A model generated the notes under the pieces. It was not told where the DNA came from, did not search any database, and saw only the letters and a list, made by a program, of their open reading frames with translations. The position numbers and the translations under genes are program-made. From Microbacterium oxydans (GTDB lineage Bacteria > Actinomycetota > Actinomycetes > Actinomycetales > Microbacteriaceae): a stretch of DNA of 64,000 bases. Each line of letters starts with the position of its first letter. The stretch's first letter is position 1. Positions 1 through 8,903 of the stretch are shown here, piece after piece. The DNA lies in assembly GCF_026559675.1 (NCBI RefSeq), contig NZ_CP092891.1, positions 1,240,001 to 1,304,000 on the forward strand, written 5' to 3'.

Positions 1-70
1 TGCGAGCTACGGTGACGTCGTGGAGTTCTGCATCGGGAACACATCCGATGGCTCAAGGGAGGCTTCGTCC

Positions 71-520
71 ATGATCCAGGGCAACAGAGCGTCGCTCAGC
101 ATCCAGAGCGACACGAAGACGGTCGCCCAGATCTCCGCGATGCTCGGCCTCGAGCCCACCGACTGGGGTGACGAAGGCGATCTCACGCCCTCGGGCCGGG
201 CCGGTCGGAACTTCGCGCCGGAGTTCCTGACGTACCAGCGGACCTACTAGTCTCTCACGGAGAGCATCGACGAGCCGGATGCTGACGATCAGACCGGTTT
301 CTCCGCGCTCCGGGCGTTGGCGGTGAGACTGGAACCCGCCGCACAGGCGCTCGCGGAGCTGCGCCAGGGCGGGGAAACCGTGCTCTGGTGGTCCGGGGAC
401 TCCGACAGCACGCAGGGCGGATTCGTGCTGGAGGCGGACCTGATCGGCCGCCTGGCGAAGCTGGGGTGCGCCGTCTACGGGACCGCCTTTCTCACGGAGG
501 ATGAGGCCGAGGGCGCCTGA
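71..520 (+). pseudogene. DUF4279-like protein, interrupted by one in-frame amber codon
   Basis: The frame starting at ATG 71 (Shine-Dalgarno AAGGGAGG at 55-62) encodes a short DUF4279-like protein: SLSIQSDTKT near the start, then a predicted GLEPTDWGDEGD segment. A TAG at 248-250 interrupts it after the residues LTYQRTY. The same frame then stays open to the TGA at 518-520, with SLTESIDEP directly after the stop and a typical C-terminal half (VLWWSG, GGFVLEADLI). The family usually has Trp at this point, so one TGG to TAG transition explains the break. There is no frameshift. The upstream GTG at 20 is possible but has no ribosome binding site. Family assignment is from recalled sequence pattern. 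The function of DUF4279 (often linked to toxin-immunity loci) is not established here. Confidence 0.65.
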
Positions 521-580
521 GCGCGTCGCCGTCGTGCGCGAGCAGATCTCGTGAGGGCGAAAGACAGGCAGGAGCCGACC

Positions 581-1138
581 ATGCATGACGACGTCCGAGA
601 CGACGCCCCCACCGCCTCGACACGGCGACGGATCCTCGCGATCCGCATCTGCCTGATCATCGTCATCATCGGGCTCGTCGTGAGCGGGGTCACCGCCTTC
701 CCGTTGCGCGAGGAGCTCATGCTCGGCCGCGACATCCTGAACAGCACCGGTCTGAGCGCGACGTTCCCCGACCTCGCCTTCTGGGTGCAGCGGGTCGCGG
801 AAGGGCTCGAGGTCACCGGAGACGACTATCCGTTCCTGGCGTACGGCACGGACTGGCTCGCGTTCGCCCATCTGGCGATCGCCGTGGCCTTCGTCGGACC
901 GCTCATCGATCCGGTGCGCAACGTGTGGGTGACCGTCTGGGGCCTCATCATGTGCGCAGGCATCATCCCGCTCGCCCTGATCGCGGGAACCGTCCGCGGT
1001 CTGCCGATCGGCTGGCAGCTCATCGACATCTCGTTCGGGGTCGTGGCCGCCGTGCCCCTCACGATCGCGCTCCTCCTGACGCGCCGACTCGAGAGAGCGC
1101 GCAGGAACGTTCCGGACCGGCGGACTCCGCAGCCCTAA
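581..1138 (+). CDS. Conserved integral membrane protein of unknown function
   Basis: A 185-residue protein. ATG 581 is chosen over the upstream GTG at 551 because AGGAG at 570-574 sits at ideal spacing. Residues 1-18 are hydrophilic and followed by four predicted transmembrane helices at roughly 19-37, 88-104, 112-132 and 140-160. A loop of about 50 residues between helices 1 and 2 (FPLREELMLG onward) and a basic tail complete it. The pattern DWLAFAH, DPVRNVW and GWQLIDISFG recurs in hypothetical membrane proteins of many bacteria. No catalytic motif is visible. Its stop overlaps the stop of the convergent gene on the other strand. Confidence 0.8.
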   Translation: MHDDVRDDAPTASTRRRILAIRICLIIVIIGLVVSGVTAFPLREELMLGRDILNSTGLSATFPDLAFWVQRVAEGLEVTGDDYPFLAYGTDWLAFAHLAIAVAFVGPLIDPVRNVWVTVWGLIMCAGIIPLALIAGTVRGLPIGWQLIDISFGVVAAVPLTIALLLTRRLERARRNVPDRRTPQP

Positions 1139-1587
1139 GCGGCGCTCGCGACGTCGTCGAGCAACGCCCGGAGGAGTGCGGGGCGCCCATCCCGCACCGA
1201 CCGGGGAAGCAGGGCGGCGAAGGCCACACCGAGTGCGAGTGGCACCACGGACACGATCAGGGCGATGTCGGCGCTCAGCGACAGACCGAGCGTGACGAAA
1301 CCCGCCGCTGCCAGGAACAGGACGGCGACGACGGCCAGGTCGGGACCGCTGGGGGCAACCCTGCCGGACACGCGCACGCCGGTGTCCGTGTCGCGCAGCC
1401 GCGCCCGGAGTACCGTGCTGCCGGTGGCGTAGATCCCGCCGACCCGGTTTCGAGCGACGAGCACGTCGTCGTCTCGGATGCGCATCCGCACGCCGCTCGC
1501 ATGCCCTCGCGGGCGCGAACCGAGGCGTCGTCGGAGATCGGACACCGTCGCATGCGGGAGCAAGACCTCCACCTCGCCCCAGAACAT
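1135..1587 (-). CDS. Hypothetical two-helix membrane protein
   Basis: A 150-residue protein starting at ATG 1587 (MFWGEVEVLL). The reading frame is open far upstream, but that part lies antisense to the ABC-F gene and is a high-GC shadow. The first 80 residues look soluble and beta-rich and may form a small cytoplasmic domain. Residues about 83-104 and 107-128 are two hydrophobic helices, followed by a short basic tail. I do not recognise a family with certainty. The gene converges with the membrane protein at 581-1138 so tightly that the two stop codons overlap at 1135-1138, which leaves no room for a terminator between them. Confidence 0.65.
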   Translation of the reverse strand: MFWGEVEVLLPHATVSDLRRRLGSRPRGHASGVRMRIRDDDVLVARNRVGGIYATGSTVLRARLRDTDTGVRVSGRVAPSGPDLAVVAVLFLAAAGFVTLGLSLSADIALIVSVVPLALGVAFAALLPRSVRDGRPALLRALLDDVASAA

Positions 1588-1695
1588 GCGGACGAGTCTA
1601 GGTGGTCTCGGCAACGGCCGATGGCCACGAGCGGCTGTGAAGACCCGGTCGGAGGGGCGTCCGCGCACCACCCGCGCGGGTGACAGGATTGACGG

Positions 1696-3357
<1,662 letters not shown>

Positions 3358-3362
3358 CGAGC

Positions 3363-3617
3363 GTCGTCATCGACGCGGTCCCGCGCGAGCGCCTGACCAC
3401 GGACGACCAGGCGCGACTGCAGGCACTGTCGACCGCGAGTGTCCCGATCAGGCGTAGGGCTGCGCGCCCTACGACGTTCACCTCATCGCCCGGCTCGGCG
3501 ACGCCGCGGCGAGCCCGTGTTGCGGCCGAAGCGGGGGAGACGCCACAATATCGGTCAGGATGCCGGACGGTGACGTCGTGGAGCTCCTCGCCATGAGCCA
3601 GAAGCGCTCGTGGTGAC
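3363..3617 (+). pseudogene. Decayed GNAT acetyltransferase remnant
   Basis: No intact gene fits the 281 bases between the ABC-F gene and the DUF4190 gene, but coding traces are present. Frame 3363 reads VVIDAVPRERLTTDDQARLQ, which resembles the N-terminus of actinobacterial GNAT or AAC(2')-like acetyltransferases. After an apparent indel near 3440-3455 the frame from 3464 reads APYDVHLIARLGDAA, which fits the next strand of the same fold. The frame then degrades and ends at the TGA 3615-3617 (MPDGDVVELL and KRSW). The central acetyl-CoA motif is missing, so internal deletion is likely. The relationship is judged by eye, so confidence is moderate. Confidence 0.45.
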
Positions 3618-3638
3618 CTCTACGAGCAGAAGGCCCTC

Positions 3639-3905
3639 ATGACCTCGTCGCCCACGGCACCGCGCACCAACACCCTGGCTCTCGTCAGCTTCATCGCGGC
3701 CTTCGTCATCCCGGTCGGAGGATTCATCCTCGGGGTGTTCGCCCTGCGACAGCTGCAGGCCCCCGGGAACACCGAGTCCGGCGCAGGGCTTGCCCGATGG
3801 GCGCTCGTCATCGGCGCGCTCGGCACGCTGTTCGCCGTGCTCTTCTTCATCCTGTGGGGCACGCTGTTCTTCTCGGCGCTGGGCGGTCAGCCTTTCGGAC
3901 GCTGA
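3639..3905 (+). CDS. Small DUF4190-like membrane protein
   Basis: An 88-residue protein with a short N-terminal tail (MTSSPTAPRTN) and two hydrophobic helices (about 12-33 and 51-76) separated by a polar turn with LRQLQAPGNTESGAGLARWAL. The helix-LRQ...GxGLAxW-helix pattern is that of DUF4190, a domain of unknown function common in actinobacterial envelope proteins, often as a stand-alone module. AGAAGG lies ahead of the ATG. It lies just after the decayed acetyltransferase and before a predicted promoter, so it is probably transcribed alone. Confidence 0.8.
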   Translation: MTSSPTAPRTNTLALVSFIAAFVIPVGGFILGVFALRQLQAPGNTESGAGLARWALVIGALGTLFAVLFFILWGTLFFSALGGQPFGR

Positions 3906-3942
3906 TCCGGGCGTCTCCGTCTCGCTGACGGCCCGCTCGGGA

Positions 3943-3970
3943 TACGCTGGGACACGGCGGCTCGAGCCGC
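3943..3970 (+). promoter_or_regulatory. Putative promoter with palindrome at the start site
   Basis: TACGCT at 3943-3948 fits an actinobacterial -10 box. The 14-bp perfect palindrome GCGGCTCGAGCCGC at 3957-3970 begins about where transcription should start, so it could be an operator or a 5' hairpin for the hydrolase gene at 4046. No clear -35 box is visible. Confidence 0.35.
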
Positions 3971-4045
3971 GGTCCGGTCGCTGGCGTCCGCCGTGGACGT
4001 TCCGCCTGAGTTCCTGACACCGACGGCACGAGGAGATTGACGCCG

Positions 4046-4621
4046 ATGACCGACACCCAGATCTTCGAGCCGGACGGCCGCGCGATCCCCTTCGTCGACG
4101 AGGGCGACGGGCCCGTCAAGCTCGTCCTGATCCAGGAGCGCGATGTCGCGGCTGACGTCCTCGGCGTCGTCGCGCACTACCTCGCCGAGGAGGCGGGCTT
4201 CCACGTGCTGCGGATCGGCCACCGCGCCGATGTCGAGGGCGCCGAGCCCTCGCTGGAGGACCGGGTGGAAGATGCACTCGCCGTGATCGACCACGTCGGC
4301 CTCGGGGACACCTGGATCGGCGGACACGGATTCGGCGGCACCATCGCGCGAGCATTCGCCGTCGCCCACGCCGACCGCGTGAACGGACTGGCGCTGCTCG
4401 GCGTCGAAGAGCACGACACGGCCCTCGCGCCCGTGATGCCGGTCCTCATCATCCAGGGCACCGACGACGCGACCACCCCGTTCGCGAACGGCGAGCGCCT
4501 GCAGTCCACGGCCCCGGAGCGCGCCAGCGTGAAGAGCATCGACGGGGGAGACCACCTCTTCCCGATGACGCACCCGATCGAGACCGCGGTCGTCATCGAG
4601 GAGTACCTCGACTGGGACTGA
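4046..4621 (+). CDS. Alpha/beta-hydrolase-fold protein lacking the nucleophile serine
   Basis: A 191-residue protein; ATG 4046 is preferred to the in-frame TTG 4037 because AGGAG at 4031-4035 is correctly spaced only for the ATG. The order of elements is that of a small alpha/beta hydrolase: central strand LVLIQ, the elbow GHGFGGT, a late strand PVLIIQGTDD carrying the acid, and GGDHLF carrying the histidine. The elbow motif in active members is G-x-S-x-G, but here the middle residue is glycine (G-H-G-F-G). Asp and His of the triad appear kept. It is therefore probably not a conventional serine hydrolase and may be a binding or structural protein. The gene converges on the LysR-HTH protein, whose stop is 5 bases away. 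Confidence 0.8.
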   Translation: MTDTQIFEPDGRAIPFVDEGDGPVKLVLIQERDVAADVLGVVAHYLAEEAGFHVLRIGHRADVEGAEPSLEDRVEDALAVIDHVGLGDTWIGGHGFGGTIARAFAVAHADRVNGLALLGVEEHDTALAPVMPVLIIQGTDDATTPFANGERLQSTAPERASVKSIDGGDHLFPMTHPIETAVVIEEYLDWD

Positions 4622-4625
4622 GTCC

Positions 4626-4970
4626 CTAGCGGCCCTGTCGCTTCTTGTACGGCTTCGGCTGTCCCTTGACGGCGGGAGCACGGCCCTTGCCCTTCGAGGC
4701 CTTGGCCTTGCCTCCCGCCGGCGCCGGGGCGTTGCGGACCGGCGCCGGAGCCGCAGCGACCTCTGCCTTCGCCTCCACCAGGAGGAGTTCGCCGACGTGC
4801 GTCAACCGGGTCGGCCCTTCACGATGGAGGATCGGATGCCCGACCTCGGCCTCGAGCTTGTCGATCGACGTGTAGAGCGATGCCAGCGGGATGCCGAGCT
4901 TCTCGGCCGCGCGCGGAAAGTGCAGCTCCTCCGCGAGGACGACGAAACGGCGGAGCAGAGAGATCTTCAC
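4626..4970 (-). CDS. LysR-type HTH-only protein with basic Ala/Pro/Lys tail
   Basis: A 114-residue protein starting at GTG 4970 with AAGGG upstream. Residues 1-63 are a clear LysR winged-HTH: LLRRFVVLAEELHFPRAAEKLGIPLASLYTSIDKLEAEVG. Ordinary LysR regulators continue for about 230 residues with an effector-binding domain. Here the protein ends after a 40-residue low-complexity tail rich in Ala, Pro, Lys and Gly, finishing KPYKKRQGR. The tail looks designed rather than random: there is no frameshift and no remnant of an effector domain downstream. The protein may bind DNA constitutively, or act like a nucleoid protein with a basic arm. Its targets are unknown. Confidence 0.8.
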   Translation of the reverse strand: MKISLLRRFVVLAEELHFPRAAEKLGIPLASLYTSIDKLEAEVGHPILHREGPTRLTHVGELLLVEAKAEVAAAPAPVRNAPAPAGGKAKASKGKGRAPAVKGQPKPYKKRQGR

Positions 4971-5033
4971 GGGGGCCCTTCGACGGTTCGCACGGGTTGC
5001 GAGCCTCTCCAGGTTACGCGCTGAACCGCGGGA

Positions 5034-5693
5034 TCAGAGATCGCTGAAGTCGTTCGCGGGAGCGTTGATCCGCGTCACGGTGTCGCCCTCGAGAGAGAAC
5101 AGCACGTAGAGGATGCCGACGGAGCCGGGATGCGTCAGCGACTCCGTGTCCGGAACCTCCTGCTCGCCCAGCCCGAGATCCGCAGCGGTGGCGGCATCTT
5201 CCGCATCCACCAGCGCCCACGCACCGGCGTCGAGGAGGTCTGCTCGGGTCGAACCGACGTGCAGGCCCTCCGCCGTCTGCACCGGCACTCCTCCCACCTC
5301 GGCGGCGGTGATCGAGACCGCGGCGGGGACCTCGCCCTTGCTGTCCGCGAGCACGATCAGTCCGTCCCAGTCGTAACGCTGCAGGCGAGTGGTGTCGCCC
5401 GGGACGACCTCGACGTTCTCCGGCTCCGGAAGCACGCCGGTCGTCTTCTCGAGGAGCGCGAGCAGCGCGGGCGAGTCGTCGAAGGCGACGCTGGTCGTCC
5501 CGGATTCGTCGGTGACGGTCAGCCCCTCGAGAGATACGACGATCTGCGGGTCGACCTCCGGCGTCGGGCTGGAGGACGGCGACGACGATGCGGAGCTCGT
5601 CGCGCTCGGTTCGGCGGATGTCGAGGGAGCACACCCGATCAGCAGGAGTGCAGAAGCGGCAAGGGCCAGGACCGGAGCAAGAGATCGTCGCAT
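5034..5693 (-). CDS. Secreted lipoprotein of unknown function
   Basis: A 219-residue protein starting at ATG 5693. It has a lipoprotein signal peptide: MRRS, a hydrophobic run, then the lipobox LLIGC with the modifiable Cys at residue 21. A Ser/Thr/Ala/Pro-rich linker (about 22-47) follows, as usual for proteins tethered outside the actinobacterial membrane. The mature domain (about 50-219) has no Cys and several DDSPALLALL and VGSTRADLLDAG segments reminiscent of small repeat-type extracytoplasmic domains, but I recognise no family. It lies 63 bases downstream of the LysR-HTH gene on the same strand and could share a transcript with it. Confidence 0.78.
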   Translation of the reverse strand: MRRSLAPVLALAASALLLIGCAPSTSAEPSATSSASSSPSSSPTPEVDPQIVVSLEGLTVTDESGTTSVAFDDSPALLALLEKTTGVLPEPENVEVVPGDTTRLQRYDWDGLIVLADSKGEVPAAVSITAAEVGGVPVQTAEGLHVGSTRADLLDAGAWALVDAEDAATAADLGLGEQEVPDTESLTHPGSVGILYVLFSLEGDTVTRINAPANDFSDL

Positions 5694-5789
5694 GCTCAGA
5701 TGCTAGGGAAGCACCGACGCGTTCCACGAGAAGCCGACATGGCGGTGGAGCGAATCGTTATCTCACCGAAGTCCTCACCCGCGTACGAC

Positions 5790-5821
5790 GGATGCCGCGA
5801 CCGAGATCGGCCGCGGCATCC
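5790..5821 (-). terminator. Hairpin terminator after the HesB-like gene
   Basis: Perfect 10-bp inverted repeat GGATGCCGCG (5790-5799) and CGCGGCATCC (5812-5821) beginning 12 bases past the stop of the minus-strand HesB-like gene. It has no strong T-run, as is common in high-GC genomes. Confidence 0.55.
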
Positions 5822-5833
5822 GGAATCCTTCGG

Positions 5834-6133
5834 TCAGGCGACCTGGGGTGTGACCGCGAAGGACACAGAACCCTCGTCGTCCACGCCGGCGTCGAGGACC
5901 TTGTCGTCGAGCGCGGCAGCTGCGGACTCGTCGAGGAAGAGCCGGGTGCCGGCGACCTCCACGACCTGGTCCTGAGGCTCCGGGTCGGCCGCGACGAGCA
6001 CGGCGAGACGCGCACCGCCCTCGGCGGTCGGGGCGTCGGTGGAGTGGATGCGCAGCCCGGCATCCGGGGCGTCGGTCTGACGACTCACGAGGGTCGTCAC
6101 GATGGCGGAGGCGTTGTCGGTGAGGGTGAGCAC
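5834..6133 (-). CDS. HesB/IscA-like protein without iron-sulfur cysteines
   Basis: A 99-residue protein starting at GTG 6133 with AAGGAGA upstream. Its length and pattern (LTDNASAIVTTLVSRQ, GLRIHST, DQVVEVAGTRLFLDESAAAALDDKVLDA) match the A-type carrier fold of HesB/IscA/ErpA proteins that pass Fe-S clusters to client proteins. Those carriers use three conserved cysteines (one mid-protein and a C-terminal CxC). This protein contains no cysteine at all, so it cannot bind a cluster in the usual way. Cys-less HesB-like proteins occur in other actinobacteria; their role is unknown. It is followed by its own hairpin and lies next to a GNAT gene on the same strand. Confidence 0.75.
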   Translation of the reverse strand: MLTLTDNASAIVTTLVSRQTDAPDAGLRIHSTDAPTAEGGARLAVLVAADPEPQDQVVEVAGTRLFLDESAAAALDDKVLDAGVDDEGSVSFAVTPQVA

Positions 6134-6239
6134 GAGACTCTCCTTCCGGTTGGGGCATGCCGCGGTCGCGACATGTCCGGGCTACGATTCCCGACCCCGC
6201 CGACGCCTTCAACCCCCCGCGCGGATTCGGAGGAGGCTC

Positions 6240-6731
6240 TTACCCTGCTCGCAGGTTCTTCCGCAGAAACACCTGCTCGGTGCCGTCGCCGTCCGGGACC
6301 CGCTCGTGCTCCTCGTAGCCGCACGCCTCGTACAGGCGGATGTTCGCCTCGCTCAGGCTCCCGGTGAAGAGCTCGGCGACAGCGGCCCCGGACGACTTCT
6401 CGGCGCTCTCCAGCAGCAGCCTCCCGACTCCCTCGCCCTGCACGTCGGGGGCGATCGCGATCCTGCCGATCAGGAGCAGTCCGTCCCGTTCCACGTAGCG
6501 GATCGCGCCCACGAGACGCCCGTCGATCCGCGCTGTCAGCCCCGACTCGGAGCGCAGCTCCGCCTCGAGCTCGGGGAGGGTCTGCGTCAGCGGAGGCATG
6601 TCGACGCTGCCGTAGATCGCGGCCTCCGACACGAAGGCCGCGCGCTGCACGGTGAGCACCTCGCCGGCGTCGTCGTCACTGATGGGGGAGATCACGATCT
6701 CCGGGTGTGCTCGGTCCTGCTCTTCGGTCAC
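6240..6731 (-). CDS. GNAT family N-acetyltransferase
   Basis: A 163-residue protein. The start GTG 6731 is preferred to GTG 6758 because AGAAAGG lies 7 bases before it. The GNAT fold is clear: the strand LLLIGRIAIAPDVQGEGVGRLLL carries the acetyl-CoA loop QGEGVG, and the C-terminal NIRLYEACGYEEHERV is the usual last helix-strand pair. Members acetylate small molecules or protein N-termini; nothing here fixes the substrate. The gene is divergent from dps with a 111-base gap, so both may respond to the same conditions, but that is inference. Confidence 0.9.
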   Translation of the reverse strand: MTEEQDRAHPEIVISPISDDDAGEVLTVQRAAFVSEAAIYGSVDMPPLTQTLPELEAELRSESGLTARIDGRLVGAIRYVERDGLLLIGRIAIAPDVQGEGVGRLLLESAEKSSGAAVAELFTGSLSEANIRLYEACGYEEHERVPDGDGTEQVFLRKNLRAG

Positions 6732-6842
6732 GGTGGCGCCTTTCTCGTCCCGAGCCACGTTCGGGGCTGGGCCCTTCCGGTGTCAACCCCCTCGGCCTCG
6801 ACGCTCCGTCGGGTTAGCGTCGCACCCAGGAGGTCACACACC

Positions 6843-7388
6843 ATGGCTGAAAGCACGACCAAGAAGACCGGCGGCTCGACGAAGAAGGGCGCCGTGAAGA
6901 CGACCAGGCAGCAGAACGCGGAGAAGGGCTTCACCGCGTCGCCCACGCTCGCCGCGAACCTGCAGACCGTGCTCGTGGATCTGCTCGAACTCGCGATCCA
7001 GGGCAAGCAGGCGCACTGGAACGTCGTCGGCCGCAACTTCCGCGACACGCACCGGCAGCTCGACGAGATCATCGACGACGCACGGACCTTCAGCGACACG
7101 ATCGCGGAGCGGATGCGCGCCCTGCATGCCGTCCCGGACGGGCGGAGCGCGACGATCGCGAAGACCACGTCGCTTCCCGAGTTCCCCGCCGGCGAGGTGT
7201 CCACCACCGAGACCATCGACCTCGTCACCGAGCGTCTGGAGGCGGCTGTCGCGACGATGAGGGACGTCCACGACGCCGTCGACGAGGAGGACCCGACGTC
7301 CGCCGACCTGCTGCACGCCGTGATCGAACGGCTCGAGCAGTTCGCGTGGATGGTCAGCGCCGAGAACCGGAGCCCGGCGGGACGCTGA
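6843..7388 (+). CDS. dps: Dps-family DNA-binding ferritin-like protein
   Basis: A 181-residue protein starting at ATG 6843 with AGGAGG at 6828-6833. Dps dodecamers oxidise and store iron using peroxide and coat DNA during starvation or oxidative stress. The intersubunit ferroxidase ligands are all present with canonical spacing: His58 (in QAHWNVVG), His70, Asp74, Asp85 and Glu89. Residues 1-28 form a Lys/Thr-rich tail (TTKKTGG, KKGAVKTTRQQ) that probably binds DNA, as in mycobacterial Dps. It is slightly longer than the common 160-170 residues because of this tail. It stands alone, divergent from the GNAT gene. Confidence 0.95.
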   Translation: MAESTTKKTGGSTKKGAVKTTRQQNAEKGFTASPTLAANLQTVLVDLLELAIQGKQAHWNVVGRNFRDTHRQLDEIIDDARTFSDTIAERMRALHAVPDGRSATIAKTTSLPEFPAGEVSTTETIDLVTERLEAAVATMRDVHDAVDEEDPTSADLLHAVIERLEQFAWMVSAENRSPAGR

Positions 7389-7415
7389 GCACGCCCCGTC
7401 CCGCGGGCGCCGTGG

Positions 7416-7943
7416 TCAGACCGGCCCGGCGCCGCGGGTGAGGGGGCGTCCGCGCATGATGCGCGGCAGGGCGATCCACAGCGCGAGCACCAGCACGAGC
7501 GCCGCGACGAGCGCGACGATGCCCGCGGTGCGATTCACCGTGAAGTCGACGATCAGTGTGGTCACCCCGATGGTCAGGGCGCCGATCACGATGAGGTCGA
7601 TCCGGACGATGCGGGCCGCGATGCGCACGAGGTCCGGCTTCCGGCGACGTCCGAACAGGGCGCGATGCATCCCCACCGGCGCGAGGGCGAGGATCGTGGC
7701 GACGGCGGCGAGCCCCACGAGGACGACGTACAGGTCGCGCTGGAGCTCGTCCATGTCGGTGAACCGCGGCTGGAACGCCACGGCCAGGAGGAAGCCGGTC
7801 AGGATCTGCGTGCCGGTCTGCATGACGCGCAGCTCCTGCAGCAGTTCGTCCCAGTTGCGGTCGGCACGTTCGTTCGCGGTCTCGTCGCGCCCGTCCGCAC
7901 GGTCGTCGAGTTCGTGGTCGCCAGCCGGGAGATCGGATGTCAT
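7416..7943 (-). CDS. DUF6328-like membrane protein
   Basis: A 175-residue protein if started at ATG 7943; the GTG at 7994 would add 17 residues but has no better ribosome site. An acidic N-terminus is followed by the motif NWDELLQELRVMQTGTQILTGFLLAVAF, typical of the actinobacterial DUF6328 family, then four hydrophobic helices ending with RIMRGRP. The function is unknown. It lies divergent from the 65-residue ORF at 8013 and converges on dps. Confidence 0.78.
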   Translation of the reverse strand: MTSDLPAGDHELDDRADGRDETANERADRNWDELLQELRVMQTGTQILTGFLLAVAFQPRFTDMDELQRDLYVVLVGLAAVATILALAPVGMHRALFGRRRKPDLVRIAARIVRIDLIVIGALTIGVTTLIVDFTVNRTAGIVALVAALVLVLALWIALPRIMRGRPLTRGAGPV

Positions 7944-8012
7944 GATCTCAGTGTCGTTTCCGCTCTCGGGTGCTGTCCAGACTCTTGCACCCACAGATCG
8001 AAAGAAGGCATC

Positions 8013-8210
8013 ATGACGCTCCCGCCGATCAAGGACTGGTGGTCAGAGCTGTCGGAGGACGCGCGCCGGGCCGTGCTCGACAGCGGCTCGCCGCATCTCG
8101 AGGAAGATGTCCGCGAGGAGATCAGGGTGATCACCGGCGCGGTCGTCGGCATGGTGGAGTCCCTGTCCGACGATGATCTCGACTACGCCCGGGCGCACGC
8201 CGAGGACTGA
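8013..8210 (+). CDS. Small acidic protein of unknown function
   Basis: A 65-residue protein with AAGAAGG before ATG 8013. It is very acidic (many Glu and Asp) and predicted all-helical, with WWSELSEDARRAVLDSG near the start and SLSDDDLDYARAHAED at the end. No cysteines and no membrane segment are present. I do not recognise a family. The clear ribosome site and codon bias argue that it is real. It ends 7 bases before the stop of the convergent acyltransferase gene. Confidence 0.65.
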   Translation: MTLPPIKDWWSELSEDARRAVLDSGSPHLEEDVREEIRVITGAVVGMVESLSDDDLDYARAHAED

Positions 8211-8217
8211 GGCCGTC

Positions 8218-8808
8218 TCACGCGCCCTCGGGCGTCGGCGCCGGATGCTCCTCCCGCAGCCGCGGCTCCGTGCGCCGTTCGGGACGCACCCCCGACTTGT
8301 CGGCGTAGAACGCGCGGATGCGATCCATGTCCGCCGCGACGTCGCCGGTGAGGTCGATCGTGGGGCCGAGGCCGCTCGTCATGGTCGTGCGATCGACGAA
8401 GCCCAGCGTCACGGGCATACCCGTCTCGCGGGCGATCCGATAGAACCCGGACTTCCAGTACTCGTTGCCGCCGCGCGTGCCGTCCGGGGTCACGACGAGC
8501 CCGAACACGGTTCCGGCGTGCACCTGTCCGACCACGTCGTTCACGACGCGCGCAGGGTCGGAGCGATCGACGGGGATGCCGCCCAGGCGACGCATGAGCG
8601 GACCCCGCCAGCCGTGGAAGAGGCTCTTCTTCCCGAGCCAGTGCACGTCGATGTCGAGCCGCCACGCGATCGCCAGCATCAGGACGAAGTCCCAGTTGGA
8701 GGTGTGCGGTGCGCCGACCAGGACGGTCGGGCGCGTCGGTGCGCCCTCGCTCACGAGCGTCCATCTGCTGAACGCCCAGAACATGCGGGCGAGGAGTCGT
8801 TTGAGCAT
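8218..8808 (-). CDS. PlsC-like lysophospholipid acyltransferase
   Basis: A 196-residue protein starting at ATG 8808. The acyltransferase block I is HTSNWD (residues about 35-40), an H-x4-D variant whose His and Asp are the catalytic pair. Block III-like PDGTRGG stands where many members have EGTR, and GGIPVDRSD precedes it. Members transfer a fatty acyl chain to lysophosphatidate or glycerol phosphate at the inner membrane face. The short length and variant motifs match a small actinobacterial subgroup annotated as 1-acyl-glycerol-3-phosphate acyltransferases. The true acceptor is not shown by the sequence. Confidence 0.85.
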   Translation of the reverse strand: MLKRLLARMFWAFSRWTLVSEGAPTRPTVLVGAPHTSNWDFVLMLAIAWRLDIDVHWLGKKSLFHGWRGPLMRRLGGIPVDRSDPARVVNDVVGQVHAGTVFGLVVTPDGTRGGNEYWKSGFYRIARETGMPVTLGFVDRTTMTSGLGPTIDLTGDVAADMDRIRAFYADKSGVRPERRTEPRLREEHPAPTPEGA

Positions 8809-8891
8809 GCGTCAACCGTAGGGGAGAGCGGCTTTCGATGCGCTGTCGGTGCCGGCCGGGCGGGTTCCGCGCCACCCGCTCCGGGCAGGCG

Positions 8892-8897
8892 TACCAT
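8892..8897 (+). promoter_or_regulatory. -10 box of a leaderless transcript
   Basis: TACCAT lies exactly at -12 to -7 relative to ATG 8904. It supports leaderless expression of the small peptide gene. Confidence 0.5.
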
Positions 8898-8903
8898 CGA
8901 GGG

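Noticed and set aside
1..74. Tail of an upstream gene in the third frame ending TGA 72-74
   Set aside because: Possible, because it would overlap ATG 71 as ATGA, but the 24 codons show nothing recognisable and the start is outside the window.
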